Shown here piece by piece: positions 35,839 to 43,629 of a DNA stretch of 64,000 bases. The notes beneath the pieces were generated by a model, which was not told where the DNA came from, did no database searches, and was given only the letters and a program-made list of their open reading frames with translations. Both the position numbers and the translations under genes were made by a program. The stretch lies in assembly GCF_037071985.1 (NCBI RefSeq), contig NZ_JAXHDF010000013.1, positions 30,342 to 94,341 on the forward strand, given 5' to 3'. The stretch comes from Pseudogracilibacillus sp037071985. GTDB taxonomy: Bacteria; Bacillota; Bacilli; Bacillales; Amphibacillaceae. Within the stretch, counting starts at the first letter, position 1, and each line of letters opens with the position of its first letter.

Positions 35839-37002
35839 TTAAATTTTTAGTAAAACATCATGTTCCTTCAAGAACAAAGCTGCAGCACCAATAATTCCTG
35901 CTTTAGCCCCTAATGTTGTCTGCACAACGTCACAGCGTTGTGGCGTATGCTGTCTCATCGTACCGACCAGTTGTTCACTGATCAAAGAAAATGACTGGCT
36001 GACACCACCTCCTATAATAATAATCTCTGGATCAAACAAGGAAACATAATTTGCTATACCTATTGCCAAATTATCTACCATTAAATTAATAGATTCTATT
36101 GCCTCAGGTTGTTTTTGCGCATATAGTTCAAACGCCTCCTTCGCAGTTACGTTTAGACCGAGTTTAGAAGATAGTTCTTTACTGATTGATGAACCACTTG
36201 CCACACTTTCCAAGTACCCATATCCTTCATACATCGGCTGAAAGCTTTTTACCTTTTCACGATCTGTTACTAAATAGCCCATCTCTCCAGCACTATAATT
36301 ACTTCCCCGATAAAGCTCACCATTTAGAATAATTCCACTACCTATACCGGTTCCAATTGCAATATAAATCAAGTTTGATTTGTCGCTTGCTATTCCTTTC
36401 CAATGCTCCCCTAATACGACACTATTTACGTCATTATCCACATAAACAGGGAAAGAAAAGATACTTGCTAATTCTTTCCGCACAGGGAAGTTTTTCCACC
36501 CTAAGGCAGGTGCTTCTATAACTAAACCTTCTGTTACATTTGTAACTCCAGGCACACCAGCCCCTAAACCTAAAATATCTTTATCTGTTATTTGAAGCTG
36601 TCGCTTCATTGATTGTACACAACGTTCAATTTCTTCAAATAAACCTTTCTGTAAATACACTTGCGTCTTAAATTCACGATAAGCACACACTTCTCCGAGT
36701 AAATCAGTCATGCCAAGGGTCACATTTGTACCACCAATATCTATTCCAACAATATAGGAACGTTTGGAATTAAATGCGAGTTCTACTGGCTTTCGCCCAC
36801 CTTCGGGTGAAGCATTTCCACTTCCCCTTTCATAAATCCACCTGTCATCCAACAACTGTTTTACAAGTGAGGAAACGGTTGGTTTACTCAAGTTCAGTTT
36901 TTTTGCGATATCTGCTCGTGTGGTTGCCTTTTCTTCCACAATGCAATTTAAAACTCCTCGCATATTTATCGTTTTTATGTAGGCCACACTCTCTTTTTGC
37001 AT
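35839..37002 (-). CDS. ROK family transcriptional regulator (XylR/NagC type)
   Basis: A 387-residue repressor. Residues about 10-65 form a winged helix (TTRADIAKKLNLSKPTVSSL). Residues 80-387 are the sugar-kinase-like ROK domain with GIDIGGTNVTLG and IGTGIGSGIILNGELYRG. The usual CGCGxxGCxE zinc site is missing: the corresponding region reads YEGYGYLES. It may therefore sense its ligand without zinc. The ATG follows AAGGAG. Its stop touches the next gene. A XylR-length palindrome just after its promoter points to autoregulation of the whole operon. Confidence 0.9.
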   Translation of the reverse strand: MQKESVAYIKTINMRGVLNCIVEEKATTRADIAKKLNLSKPTVSSLVKQLLDDRWIYERGSGNASPEGGRKPVELAFNSKRSYIVGIDIGGTNVTLGMTDLLGEVCAYREFKTQVYLQKGLFEEIERCVQSMKRQLQITDKDILGLGAGVPGVTNVTEGLVIEAPALGWKNFPVRKELASIFSFPVYVDNDVNSVVLGEHWKGIASDKSNLIYIAIGTGIGSGIILNGELYRGSNYSAGEMGYLVTDREKVKSFQPMYEGYGYLESVASGSSISKELSSKLGLNVTAKEAFELYAQKQPEAIESINLMVDNLAIGIANYVSLFDPEIIIIGGGVSQSFSLISEQLVGTMRQHTPQRCDVVQTTLGAKAGIIGAAALFLKEHDVLLKI

Positions 37003-37156
37003 ACAACTAAACTCCTTAACTATGTATTCACTTGATTAATCTCAAGCAATTCTGTACCTAGTTGAACGTAATTATTATTAAGACTATAGTTTTCGGCCCA
37101 TACGATTCATTACTTCTACAATAGATACGTATGAAATTTTTTTAATTTATATTCCT

Positions 37157-37181
37157 TTAGTTAGTAAAGTTACCTAACTAA
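37157..37181. promoter_or_regulatory. ROK (XylR-like) operator
   Basis: TTAGTTAG, nine bases, CTAACTAA: a perfect 8-bp inverted repeat of 25 bp in total. The length and the TTAGTT/AACTAA ends match the known xyl operator of Bacillus. It starts about eight bases after the presumed transcription start of the ROK operon. Confidence 0.8.
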
Positions 37182-37195
37182 CTATCGTTTCTTGT

Positions 37196-37224
37196 ATTAT
37201 AATGAAACCCTTTTCATTTGTAAA
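37196..37224 (-). promoter_or_regulatory. Promoter of ROK-ABC-lyase operon
   Basis: Minus strand TTTACA (37219-37224), 17-base spacer, TATAAT (37196-37201). Near-consensus SigA promoter. The operator at 37157-37181 lies directly downstream. Confidence 0.8.
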
Positions 37225-37317
37225 GACTTTTTTTACTTTTATTAAAATTCACATTATATCTTTCTAAATTCTAATATTTTCTATACATAGTTTTTAGCCC
37301 AACAATCATTCCCAGCG

Positions 37318-37370
37318 AAAAAAGTGATTTGCAAAAGAACCCTATTAAACCGGTATCTTTCACAAATCAC
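37318..37370 (-). terminator. Orphan terminator after a gene relic
   Basis: AGTGATTTG (37323-37331) pairs with 37362-37370, with further pairing inside (ACC/GGT, AAAGA/TCTTT). The minus strand continues TTTTTT. It sits just past the stop of the DUF1537-like fragment and probably served that lost gene. Confidence 0.65.
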
Positions 37371-37381
37371 TATTCTTAAAC

Positions 37382-37506
37382 CTATGATGACTTTTTTAAA
37401 AGTTCTTTAACATGATCTACTGCGTGAACAAGAAATTCCTTACTACCGAAACTTCCTGACTTTAATACTATGAGCATTTCTTTGCCGATTGCAGACAGGT
37501 AAAATC
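37382..37506 (-). pseudogene. C-terminal remnant of a four-carbon acid sugar kinase (DUF1537/OtnK-like)
   Basis: About 40 codons remain, ending at a TAG at 37382-37384. The residues GKEMLIVLKSGSFGSKEF then AVDHVKELL resemble the conserved C-terminal ALKSGNFG block of YgbK/OtnK kinases. Upstream the frame is interrupted by a stop. There is no ribosome site, so I read this as a relic. The family match is from memory of the motif only. Confidence 0.45.
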
Positions 37507-37788
37507 ACAAACGGCTTACTTGAGATTTTAAACCTTTAAAAGTAGCCAATCACGTTCTTCCATAGTTAACTTATTACGAGATTGGTCTTAGAGACCGTAC
37601 TATTGAGTGAAAAAAATTTCATTAATATCAAGTCATGCTATCAATTATCAATTTATGAATCCTTTTATCCAACTAAAAAAACTATTACCTACAACGAACT
37701 TCGCAGCCATTATGCCGATTATTATTAAAAAGGCGATGAGTGTCCCGTAAACTTTTTCCCCATTCATTTTTCTACCTCTTCTCTATTA
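37507..37788. other. Spacer downstream of AraC-type gene
   Basis: No intact gene. Some codon-like stretches on the minus strand may belong to the decayed kinase gene, but I could not follow a frame. A short hydrophobic frame near 37655-37765 (minus strand) has a weak ribosome site and is not called. Confidence 0.3.
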
Positions 37789-38670
37789 TTACTCTTCAAA
37801 GGACAAATTTATCGGCTCATCTAAGAGATCAACAGAAAAATCAATATTAGTAGTTGGTACCTTATTATCGACTACTTCGAATTTTAGTTCATCCATCCAT
37901 ACTTGTCCTTTCCCTACTAATAACACTCCGAAAGCAATTACAGCACTATTTTCAGGTATATCTAAAACGATAGAATAATGATTCCAATCCGTATCTCCTG
38001 CAATTGGACGATCACTCATATTATCAAATTGCAGCACATCCCCAAGCGAATCATCCACCCGCATCCACAATCCACAAACTCCATCCACCTTTTCAGATTT
38101 AAGAAAACCGGATAATTTCAATCTTTTACCAAGATATTTTTCGGCTTTAAATTGCTGCATAACAGTTGCAAATTCATCTTGAGACTGCACTTGTGTGCTC
38201 ATTAAATATCCAGATGTTGTACCTTTATGAAAAACTTTTCTGTCCAGCCCCATTTTGTAATGAAAAGGATGACTTCCGCTTAACTGCCAACCCTTTACCG
38301 CTTGATCTTTTTCCATCAAAGTTTCCTCCCTCTTAGTAGTTAATTTACCCATGATTTTTCGATATTGTCCCGGCGGCAATTCATAATACCTCTTAAATGA
38401 GCGTGTAAAAGATTCCTGTGTTTCAAAACGATAATATATTGCAATATCTATGATTCTCTTCTCGGTATATAACAACATATTGGCACTATTAGCGATCCTT
38501 CGATAGCGAATATATTCTGAAACTGTTATTCCTGTCTCTTTTTGAAACATACGATGAAAATGATATTTTGAGAAACCTACATAACGAGCTAAACTGTCTA
38601 AAGTTAATTCCTCATGTAAGTTATTTTCAATATACACAATCGTTTGTTGAATGATCGAACTGTTTCCCAT
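37789..38670 (-). CDS. AraC family transcriptional regulator with C-terminal jelly-roll-like domain
   Basis: A 293-residue protein. The AraC helix-turn-helix pair is at the N-terminus (residues 5-105: LTLDSLARYVGFSKYHFHRM and RFETQESFTRSFKRYYELPP). A C-terminal domain (about 120-290) has beta-rich text (LGKRLKLSGFLKSEKVDGVCG, then GKGQVWMDELKFEVV) like a galactose-binding/CBM jelly roll. This inverted layout is seen in some Bacillus regulators. A GGAGG site precedes the ATG. Ligand and targets are unknown. Confidence 0.85.
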   Translation of the reverse strand: MGNSSIIQQTIVYIENNLHEELTLDSLARYVGFSKYHFHRMFQKETGITVSEYIRYRRIANSANMLLYTEKRIIDIAIYYRFETQESFTRSFKRYYELPPGQYRKIMGKLTTKREETLMEKDQAVKGWQLSGSHPFHYKMGLDRKVFHKGTTSGYLMSTQVQSQDEFATVMQQFKAEKYLGKRLKLSGFLKSEKVDGVCGLWMRVDDSLGDVLQFDNMSDRPIAGDTDWNHYSIVLDIPENSAVIAFGVLLVGKGQVWMDELKFEVVDNKVPTTNIDFSVDLLDEPINLSFEE

Positions 38671-38681
38671 TCTTGGACCTC

Positions 38682-38740
38682 CTTAGTAACAAGTATACCG
38701 AATAAGAAAATTGGTTTTTGACTTTTATTGCTCTATTAAA
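38682..38740. repeat. 59-bp direct repeat, copy A
   Basis: The 59 bases starting CTTAGTAAC and ending TTGCTCTATTAAA recur at 40737-40795 with six differences, in the same orientation. The copies flank the methyltransferase pseudogene and the MFS gene. Copy A lies just upstream of the araC-type gene. Confidence 0.8.
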
Positions 38741-38965
38741 GCTTCTCAACCTATAGGTACCATCTACTAAACTAGCTAAGATTGATAACGCGGTTCCACA
38801 TATAATAACTAAAGCAATTGAAAGCCCTATCTGATTTTTACTTTTGTTTGGCTTTTGTTTAATCGCTACAAAGAGCGTAAAAGTCAATTCAGAGATCCCC
38901 CCTAAGAATCAAAACAAAAGAATTAAACTAAATTAATATTATTTTAATTTCAAAGGAATGTTAAA

Positions 38966-39340
38966 ATGAATCATAATGAATATGATGAGAACTTCAGTTG
39001 TTCTATAAGAATATTTAACTGGTTTATTGAAAAGAATGGCAATTTATTATTTAACCTTTTTACAAGATAAAAAGATTGAAGATAAAAAGACATTAGATCT
39101 GATGTGTGGACCTGAGTAACTACTCGTTAAATTTATTGAAAATGACTGGGAAATTAGGGGAGTGACTCTTCAAATTCCATGTTAAACTTAGCAATGGATA
39201 ATACTAATCAACCCCCTCATTTTTTAAACTAATAATGTTATAGAGATTGACTTTATAAATGAATTTTCTGTAATAACTTGTACAGCCGATGGAGTTGATC
39301 ATCTAAATTCTATGCGGAACAGTTAGAAAGAGTGGCTTTT
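38966..39340 (+). pseudogene. Decayed class I SAM-dependent methyltransferase
   Basis: An ATG at 38966 behind AAAGGAATG starts MNHNEYDENFS. The frame is soon stopped by TAA. Recognisable methyltransferase pieces follow: KKTLDLMCGPE, then a stop, then LLVKFIENDWEIRGV, and ITCTADGVDHLNS, which resembles the ITCTADSINHL block of Bacillus methyltransferases. The C-terminal half is missing. At least three stops make it a pseudogene. Confidence 0.75.
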
Positions 39341-39403
39341 ATAGCTATGAAGGAGTAAATTACGACGAGCTTTAACAATTTAAGTACGACATTAAAAGTA
39401 CGA

Positions 39404-40579
39404 TTGATTTCAAATCTCTTTCAAGAGATAATTTATACAGCCACCATGCCATTCGTAGCACTATATTTAACTGATATGATAAGTGTTAAATTTTCCGGAA
39501 TATTCCTTACAATAGCTATGATTATTTCTATGATATTTTCTTTTATCGGGGGACATATAAATGATTCCAATCGAAAGAAGAATATAATAGTCTACTTACA
39601 AATACTAATGAGTATCTTTTTATTATTAATGGGTATTTCATTGTTACATAGTTCACTTTTATTATTTTGCTCCAGTTATTTATTTTTTACAATAGCTTTT
39701 GGTATACAATACCCAATTATGGAAGCTGCAATTATGGATGCAATAACAGAACATGAATCCTACGTCTATAAACTAAGCTATTGGATTACCAATGTAGGAG
39801 TGGCGATTGGTTCAGTGGTTGGAGCTGTTTTCTATGGTTACAAACCTCACTTGTTATTTACCATAGGGTTTATTGTATATATCTTGGTCGCTTTAGCTTT
39901 TATAAAATGGTTTACTGAAATTATTGTCCAAAGACGAACAAAAAAACATAACAATATTTTAAGGGATGGGATTAGTAGTTACACAGACGTCTTAAAAGAC
40001 CGAAGATATATGGTATTAACTATTGGATTCAGCTTAATAATAATTGGTGAACTTTCTATTTATTCATATATTGCTATTAATCTTAAACAAAATTTTAAAG
40101 ATATTTATATATTATTTATTAATATTGATGGGATTAGGATGTATTCTATCATACTTCTATTAAATACAATTATTGTTGTTTTCTTCACCTTTAAAATAAC
40201 TAAATATATTGAAAAGATATCAACAGAAAAAGTACTTATTTTAGGGCTATCTCTTTATACCGTTGGTTATGTTGGCCTAAGCTATTTTAATACACTTATA
40301 CCCATTATAATCGTAATTATTTTAGCAACAGTAGGGGAAATTATCTATTCGCCTATCTACAGTACTGAACGTTATAAAATAATTCCTGAATCTAAACGTG
40401 GGTCTTATTCAGCGCTAGAGACATTTGGATTTTATTGTGCAGAGATAGTTGCCCGTCTCGCTATTGTACTGGGAGTCTACCTATCTTCTTTTAATATGTC
40501 ATTGCTACTGTTAATAATATTGACGGTAGGGAGTATCATGGTTTATCGTTCTCTAACTGCAAAAAAATCCATAAATTAA
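39404..40579 (+). CDS. MFS transporter with probable lost start codon
   Basis: An MFS protein of 391 residues if it starts at the TTG at 39404, with 11-12 hydrophobic helices. MFS motif A-like text GGHINDSNRKKN (residues 49-60) follows helix 2. The true start was probably 14 codons earlier: AAGGAG at 39350 is followed at normal spacing by ACG (39362) in the same frame, reading TSFNNLSTTLKVR before the TTG. ACG looks like a mutated ATG. The TTG has no ribosome site, so expression may be poor. It follows a methyltransferase pseudogene. Substrate unknown. Confidence 0.78.
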   Translation: MISNLFQEIIYTATMPFVALYLTDMISVKFSGIFLTIAMIISMIFSFIGGHINDSNRKKNIIVYLQILMSIFLLLMGISLLHSSLLLFCSSYLFFTIAFGIQYPIMEAAIMDAITEHESYVYKLSYWITNVGVAIGSVVGAVFYGYKPHLLFTIGFIVYILVALAFIKWFTEIIVQRRTKKHNNILRDGISSYTDVLKDRRYMVLTIGFSLIIIGELSIYSYIAINLKQNFKDIYILFINIDGIRMYSIILLLNTIIVVFFTFKITKYIEKISTEKVLILGLSLYTVGYVGLSYFNTLIPIIIVIILATVGEIIYSPIYSTERYKIIPESKRGSYSALETFGFYCAEIVARLAIVLGVYLSSFNMSLLLLIILTVGSIMVYRSLTAKKSIN

Positions 40580-40736
40580 TGATGGCACATTTACGTGACG
40601 TGACTACTGATTTTCACTGGTGATAGTTTTAGATTCACCCATGCATTATCGAGAAAAATAACTGACTATATTGTTGGCGAGCTTATGTATAGTTTCATTA
40701 CATTCTTATGTAATTTTTCCTTGCAAAATAAACCCT

Positions 40737-40795
40737 CTTAGTAACTAGGATACCGAATAAAAAAATTAGTTTTTGACATATATTGCTCTATTAAA
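40737..40795. repeat. 59-bp direct repeat, copy B
   Basis: Second copy of the repeat at 38682-38740, about 90 percent identical, 2,055 bases downstream. No gene is near enough to be served by it. Confidence 0.8.
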
Positions 40796-40891
40796 CATAC
40801 GTCAGAATGGTGATGTTGCACTGATGTTCTAAAGTGCAAACCTTTAGACCGAAAACAGTAAGAATGAATTTAAACTTTTTTATCTACTAAA

Positions 40892-40937
40892 AAAATCCCT
40901 TATTCACCTGCTTCAGTAAATAAGAGACTTTTTTTCT
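40892..40937. terminator. Bidirectional terminator
   Basis: ATCCCTTATT and AATAAGAGACT form an imperfect stem flanked by an A-run on the left and TTTTTTT on the right. It lies between converging MFS and kinase-like genes. Confidence 0.6.
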
Positions 40938-40992
40938 GATGTGTAAATAGCTTTATTCCTATTTTTAAAAACAACGATAAACTCTAACTAAA

Positions 40993-41601
40993 CTATCTCG
41001 GGTAAAATGGTATTAGCCCTTTATTATAAAGCGCACCAGTAATATTTAAAAACGATGCAGGCATTTTTTTGAAAAAATAATATTTACGATAGAACTGGTA
41101 ATACGCTTTCTTTAAATTTTCCCATTGTCTACACTCTTTTTCCTGTCTAAACCGGGCAACATCAATCAATTTAATTTCATTATTATTCGTAATAAAAATG
41201 TTACGTAGATGTATATCAGATGGGTTTAATCCTAAATTTCTTGTTAATGCTAATGCATGGTCGATCTCTTTAATATGTGCCGACGTTATTATTTTGCCGT
41301 TGGTGATACATTCAAACAATGTTAATCCCTGAATAAAATCGATGACAATATAGTTACGCCCCGAATCATAAAGCGTTGGAAAGTATGGAATACCCTTAAG
41401 TGTCTCATAGATACTCGCTTCTTCTTTTGCAATAGAAGTAAAGGCAGGAAAAAAAACTTTAATTGCTATATTGGATGCCTTTATTTTAAAAACAAATGCA
41501 CTCCTGCCTTTCCCCACAAGCTTCAATGAATGATCATAGCTAATTAGTCTATTCTTTTTATTTATTATTACAGTTTTTACAAGTTCTTCATAAGAAGCCA
41601 A
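40993..41601 (-). CDS. Small protein-kinase-like protein (YrzF/RIO-like)
   Basis: A 202-residue protein with a minimal kinase fold. Glycine loop GKGRSAFVFKI (30-40), Lys48 in IAIKVFF, Glu61 in helix C, catalytic loop DIHLRN (Asp129, Asn134) and metal site IDVARF (Asp147, where canonical kinases have DFG). Key residues are present, so it could phosphorylate a substrate. The substrate is unknown. AGGTAATC precedes the ATG. A yybP-ykoY manganese riboswitch with a terminator lies in its 5' leader, which suggests a role in manganese stress. Confidence 0.85.
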   Translation of the reverse strand: MASYEELVKTVIINKKNRLISYDHSLKLVGKGRSAFVFKIKASNIAIKVFFPAFTSIAKEEASIYETLKGIPYFPTLYDSGRNYIVIDFIQGLTLFECITNGKIITSAHIKEIDHALALTRNLGLNPSDIHLRNIFITNNNEIKLIDVARFRQEKECRQWENLKKAYYQFYRKYYFFKKMPASFLNITGALYNKGLIPFYPR

Positions 41602-41635
41602 AGGATTACCTCCAAATATTTTTTAAAAAATAGCA

Positions 41636-41669
41636 CAAAAAAGACCTCACCAAAAAATCGGTAAGGTCT
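41636..41669 (-). terminator. Riboswitch terminator
   Basis: AGACCTTACC (minus strand, 41660-41669) pairs with GGTGAGGTCT (41642-41651, one mismatch), followed by TTTTTTG. It overlaps the aptamer's last conserved block, so Mn2+ binding can stop terminator formation. Confidence 0.85.
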
Positions 41670-41754
41670 CGCCAACAACGATTGTTGCCAATAAAGCCGA
41701 GGATAAAAATCTCCTGTACTGACGACTTTATTGTAATATAGCTACTCCCCTTAA
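41660..41754 (-). ncRNA. yybP-ykoY manganese riboswitch
   Basis: On the minus strand the leader reads TTAAGGGGAGTAGC, then AAAGTCGTCA, then CTCGGCTTTATTGG, a variable hairpin (CAACAATCGTTGTTGG), and GCGAGACCTTACC. These are the conserved blocks, in order, of the Mn2+-sensing yybP-ykoY aptamer, including the GGGGAGUAGC start and the GACCUU end. The last block is also the 5' arm of the terminator at 41636-41669, a ready expression platform. Usual targets are TerC-like proteins, MntP and P-type ATPases; here the next gene is kinase-like. Confidence 0.9.
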
Positions 41755-41859
41755 AGGAGAAATACTTATTAATTTGTAAGCCAATTATATTAGGAATAGG
41801 CCAAGGTGTCAATTTATAAGGGATATATAAATACTTCCAATTTATAGTTTTTTCCTTCT

Positions 41860-42062
41860 GTCTGGTAAAATTTCAAGGGGTTTTCATTCTACAGGGTCTG
41901 AAACTTTTCTCCTCCTTATATCTTGCTATTACCTTTGGCAACTGATTTGTCTCTGGTAACACTCTAGCACTGTTCTCATTTCAGTGAAGGAAGAAGTGTT
42001 AAACTATTCAGCCACATCTTTAAAGCTCTTCCCGTGAACTAGACGTTTACATTTGAGAGCAC
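41860..42062 (-). pseudogene. ISL3-family transposase remnant
   Basis: On the minus strand the frame reads KCKRLVHGKSFKDVAE, stop, FNTSSFTEMRTVLE, and in a shifted frame QLPKVIARYKEEKS. This resembles the helix-turn-helix and the LPKVIAIDEYKGD block of ISL3 transposases. Stops and a frameshift show decay. No inverted repeats were found. Confidence 0.5.
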
Positions 42063-42076
42063 TTCTTCCCAAGTAA

Positions 42077-42976
42077 CTAATTTTCTAATAAAACATCGAA
42101 CTCTTTTACATAGACTGCATTTCCTGTTATCTCTATATCATAATTATCTTCATTATTAGAAACTCGCACCATTACCCGGCCGTCTTTATCCATTTCCTGC
42201 CCCTGCTCTACAACAAGGTTTAATGATTCTTCAAAATTTCTCTTAATATATTTTGCAAAATACGCACCCATGACCCCTGAAGCAGTTCCCGTAACTGCAT
42301 CCTCTATCGTACCTGAGAAAGGTGAGGAAAAATGTCGAGCATGCATATCGGCATCCGAATCATAGGTTTCTAGACAAAATGGATGAATTGATGCTTTAGG
42401 CATTTCTTTTAATACTGTTGGAAATGACTTATTATTTGGTTTCATTTTTTTAAAGGCATCAAGTGTTTTTATTGGAATTAAAAGTGTCCAATTTCCTGTA
42501 CTACCATATAGAATCGGTAATTCATCATCAATATCATCTATTGTTATTCCTATCGCGTTAGCTAAATCTTCCTTAGAACCTTTATAATCTTTAAACTGTG
42601 GTGGTGCCTGTTTCATAGTTATATATGTTTCATTATCAGTAGTTGAACTAATCTTTATTGGTAAAACACCTGCTTTTGTTTCAATTGTAAAATCCGTTTT
42701 ATCCCCCAATAATCCTCTCGTTTTTAAGGCATAAATAGTTGCCATTGTTGCGTGCCCACAAAGGTTCATTTCGTGTCCCGGTGTAAAAAACCGTATTCTA
42801 TGGTCAGCGTTGTTAGATTTAATTGGAAAAGAGGTTTCATTAAACCCTACTTTAAAAGCAACTTCTTGCATTTCCTCATCTGTTAAGTCGTCTCCATTTA
42901 AAACAACCCCTGCCGGATTCCCTTTATTGGGTTCTATACTGAAAGCATCATAGTGATAAACCTTTACCATTTTCAC
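42077..42976 (-). CDS. PhzF family isomerase
   Basis: A 299-residue protein with the two-lobed PhzF fold. Catalytic Glu47 in FNETSFP, plus FFTPGHEMNLCGHATMA (about 63-79) and DAVTGTASGVMGAYFAK (about 220-236). GTG start at 42976 is nine bases after AGGGGG. PhzF enzymes isomerise trans-2,3-dihydro-3-hydroxyanthranilate, but most family members in Bacillus have unknown substrates and no phenazine genes are here. It is a single gene. Confidence 0.9.
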   Translation of the reverse strand: MKMVKVYHYDAFSIEPNKGNPAGVVLNGDDLTDEEMQEVAFKVGFNETSFPIKSNNADHRIRFFTPGHEMNLCGHATMATIYALKTRGLLGDKTDFTIETKAGVLPIKISSTTDNETYITMKQAPPQFKDYKGSKEDLANAIGITIDDIDDELPILYGSTGNWTLLIPIKTLDAFKKMKPNNKSFPTVLKEMPKASIHPFCLETYDSDADMHARHFSSPFSGTIEDAVTGTASGVMGAYFAKYIKRNFEESLNLVVEQGQEMDKDGRVMVRVSNNEDNYDIEITGNAVYVKEFDVLLEN

Positions 42977-43254
42977 GAGTCAATTCCCCCTAACATCTGA
43001 ATGAATTAGGAACATTATATATTATCTTTATTTTACCATCAAATGAAATTTCACCCTATATAAACTGTTTCTTTGTTAAAATATACCCCCACTTTTTTTC
43101 AAAATTAACATGATAAAACACAAGTCTTTCGCTTTTACTCCTTGTTATTCTCCAATTCCAATGCTGAACAAAAAATAAAGCGCCATTACTCAAGAGAGGC
43201 GCTCGATTATTAAAGATTAGTATTAAAGTAAAGCCCCTGTAAATTTTTTTTACA

Positions 43255-43629
43255 TCAGAATACGCCATTTTCATTAGGAGAGTTATCAGGTATAGGCTGA
43301 CCCACATCCCAAAGCTCGACGATAAGGTCGTTATGGAAACGGAAAATATGGACAACAGCCCCACCAAGGTCACCTTGCTTTTGCTTTACATGTGAATGAA
43401 CCGCAACGATATTACCCTCTTCAATGGAACGTTTTACTTCAAAAATTTTGTCTGGATTCCTGGCGGCATTCTCTTCCATTGCGAACATAAGAGAGTTAGC
43501 ATCTCCACGGAAATAGGGGTTATGATGACGGAAATCCGGACCAATATATCTACGGTATGCTTCTCGCACTTCACCTGATGCTACCATTTGCAAGAATGAC
43601 ACCGCCTTTTCCTTTAAAGAATTTTTCAT
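43255..43629 (-). CDS. SnoaL-like (NTF2 fold) protein
   Basis: This 124-residue protein is typical in length for SnoaL-like polyketide-cyclase-fold proteins. Markers: FRHHNPYFRGDANSL (33-47), IVAVHSHV (about 74-81) and FRFHNDLIVELWDVGQPIP near the end. Many members are small enzymes acting on hydrophobic substrates; its own role is unknown. It appears monocistronic. Confidence 0.85.
   Translation of the reverse strand: MKNSLKEKAVSFLQMVASGEVREAYRRYIGPDFRHHNPYFRGDANSLMFAMEENAARNPDKIFEVKRSIEEGNIVAVHSHVKQKQGDLGGAVVHIFRFHNDLIVELWDVGQPIPDNSPNENGVF

Larger units (their letters stand above)
40580..40992. other. Spacer with repeat and terminator
   Basis: No gene seen. It holds repeat copy B and the hairpin at 40892-40937. 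The rest shows no codon-like structure. Confidence 0.4.

Noticed and set aside
38627..38887. 86-codon frame with a hydrophobic segment upstream of araC
   Set aside because: It overlaps the start of the AraC-type gene, includes repeat copy A and lacks a ribosome site; possibly an old relic but not supportable.
41606..41812. 68-codon frame on the minus strand before the kinase-like gene
   Set aside because: It coincides with the yybP-ykoY riboswitch and its terminator; the RNA structure explains the sequence.
43056..43373. 105-codon frame on the minus strand
   Set aside because: It overlaps the SnoaL-like gene in another frame and has no recognisable domain or ribosome site.
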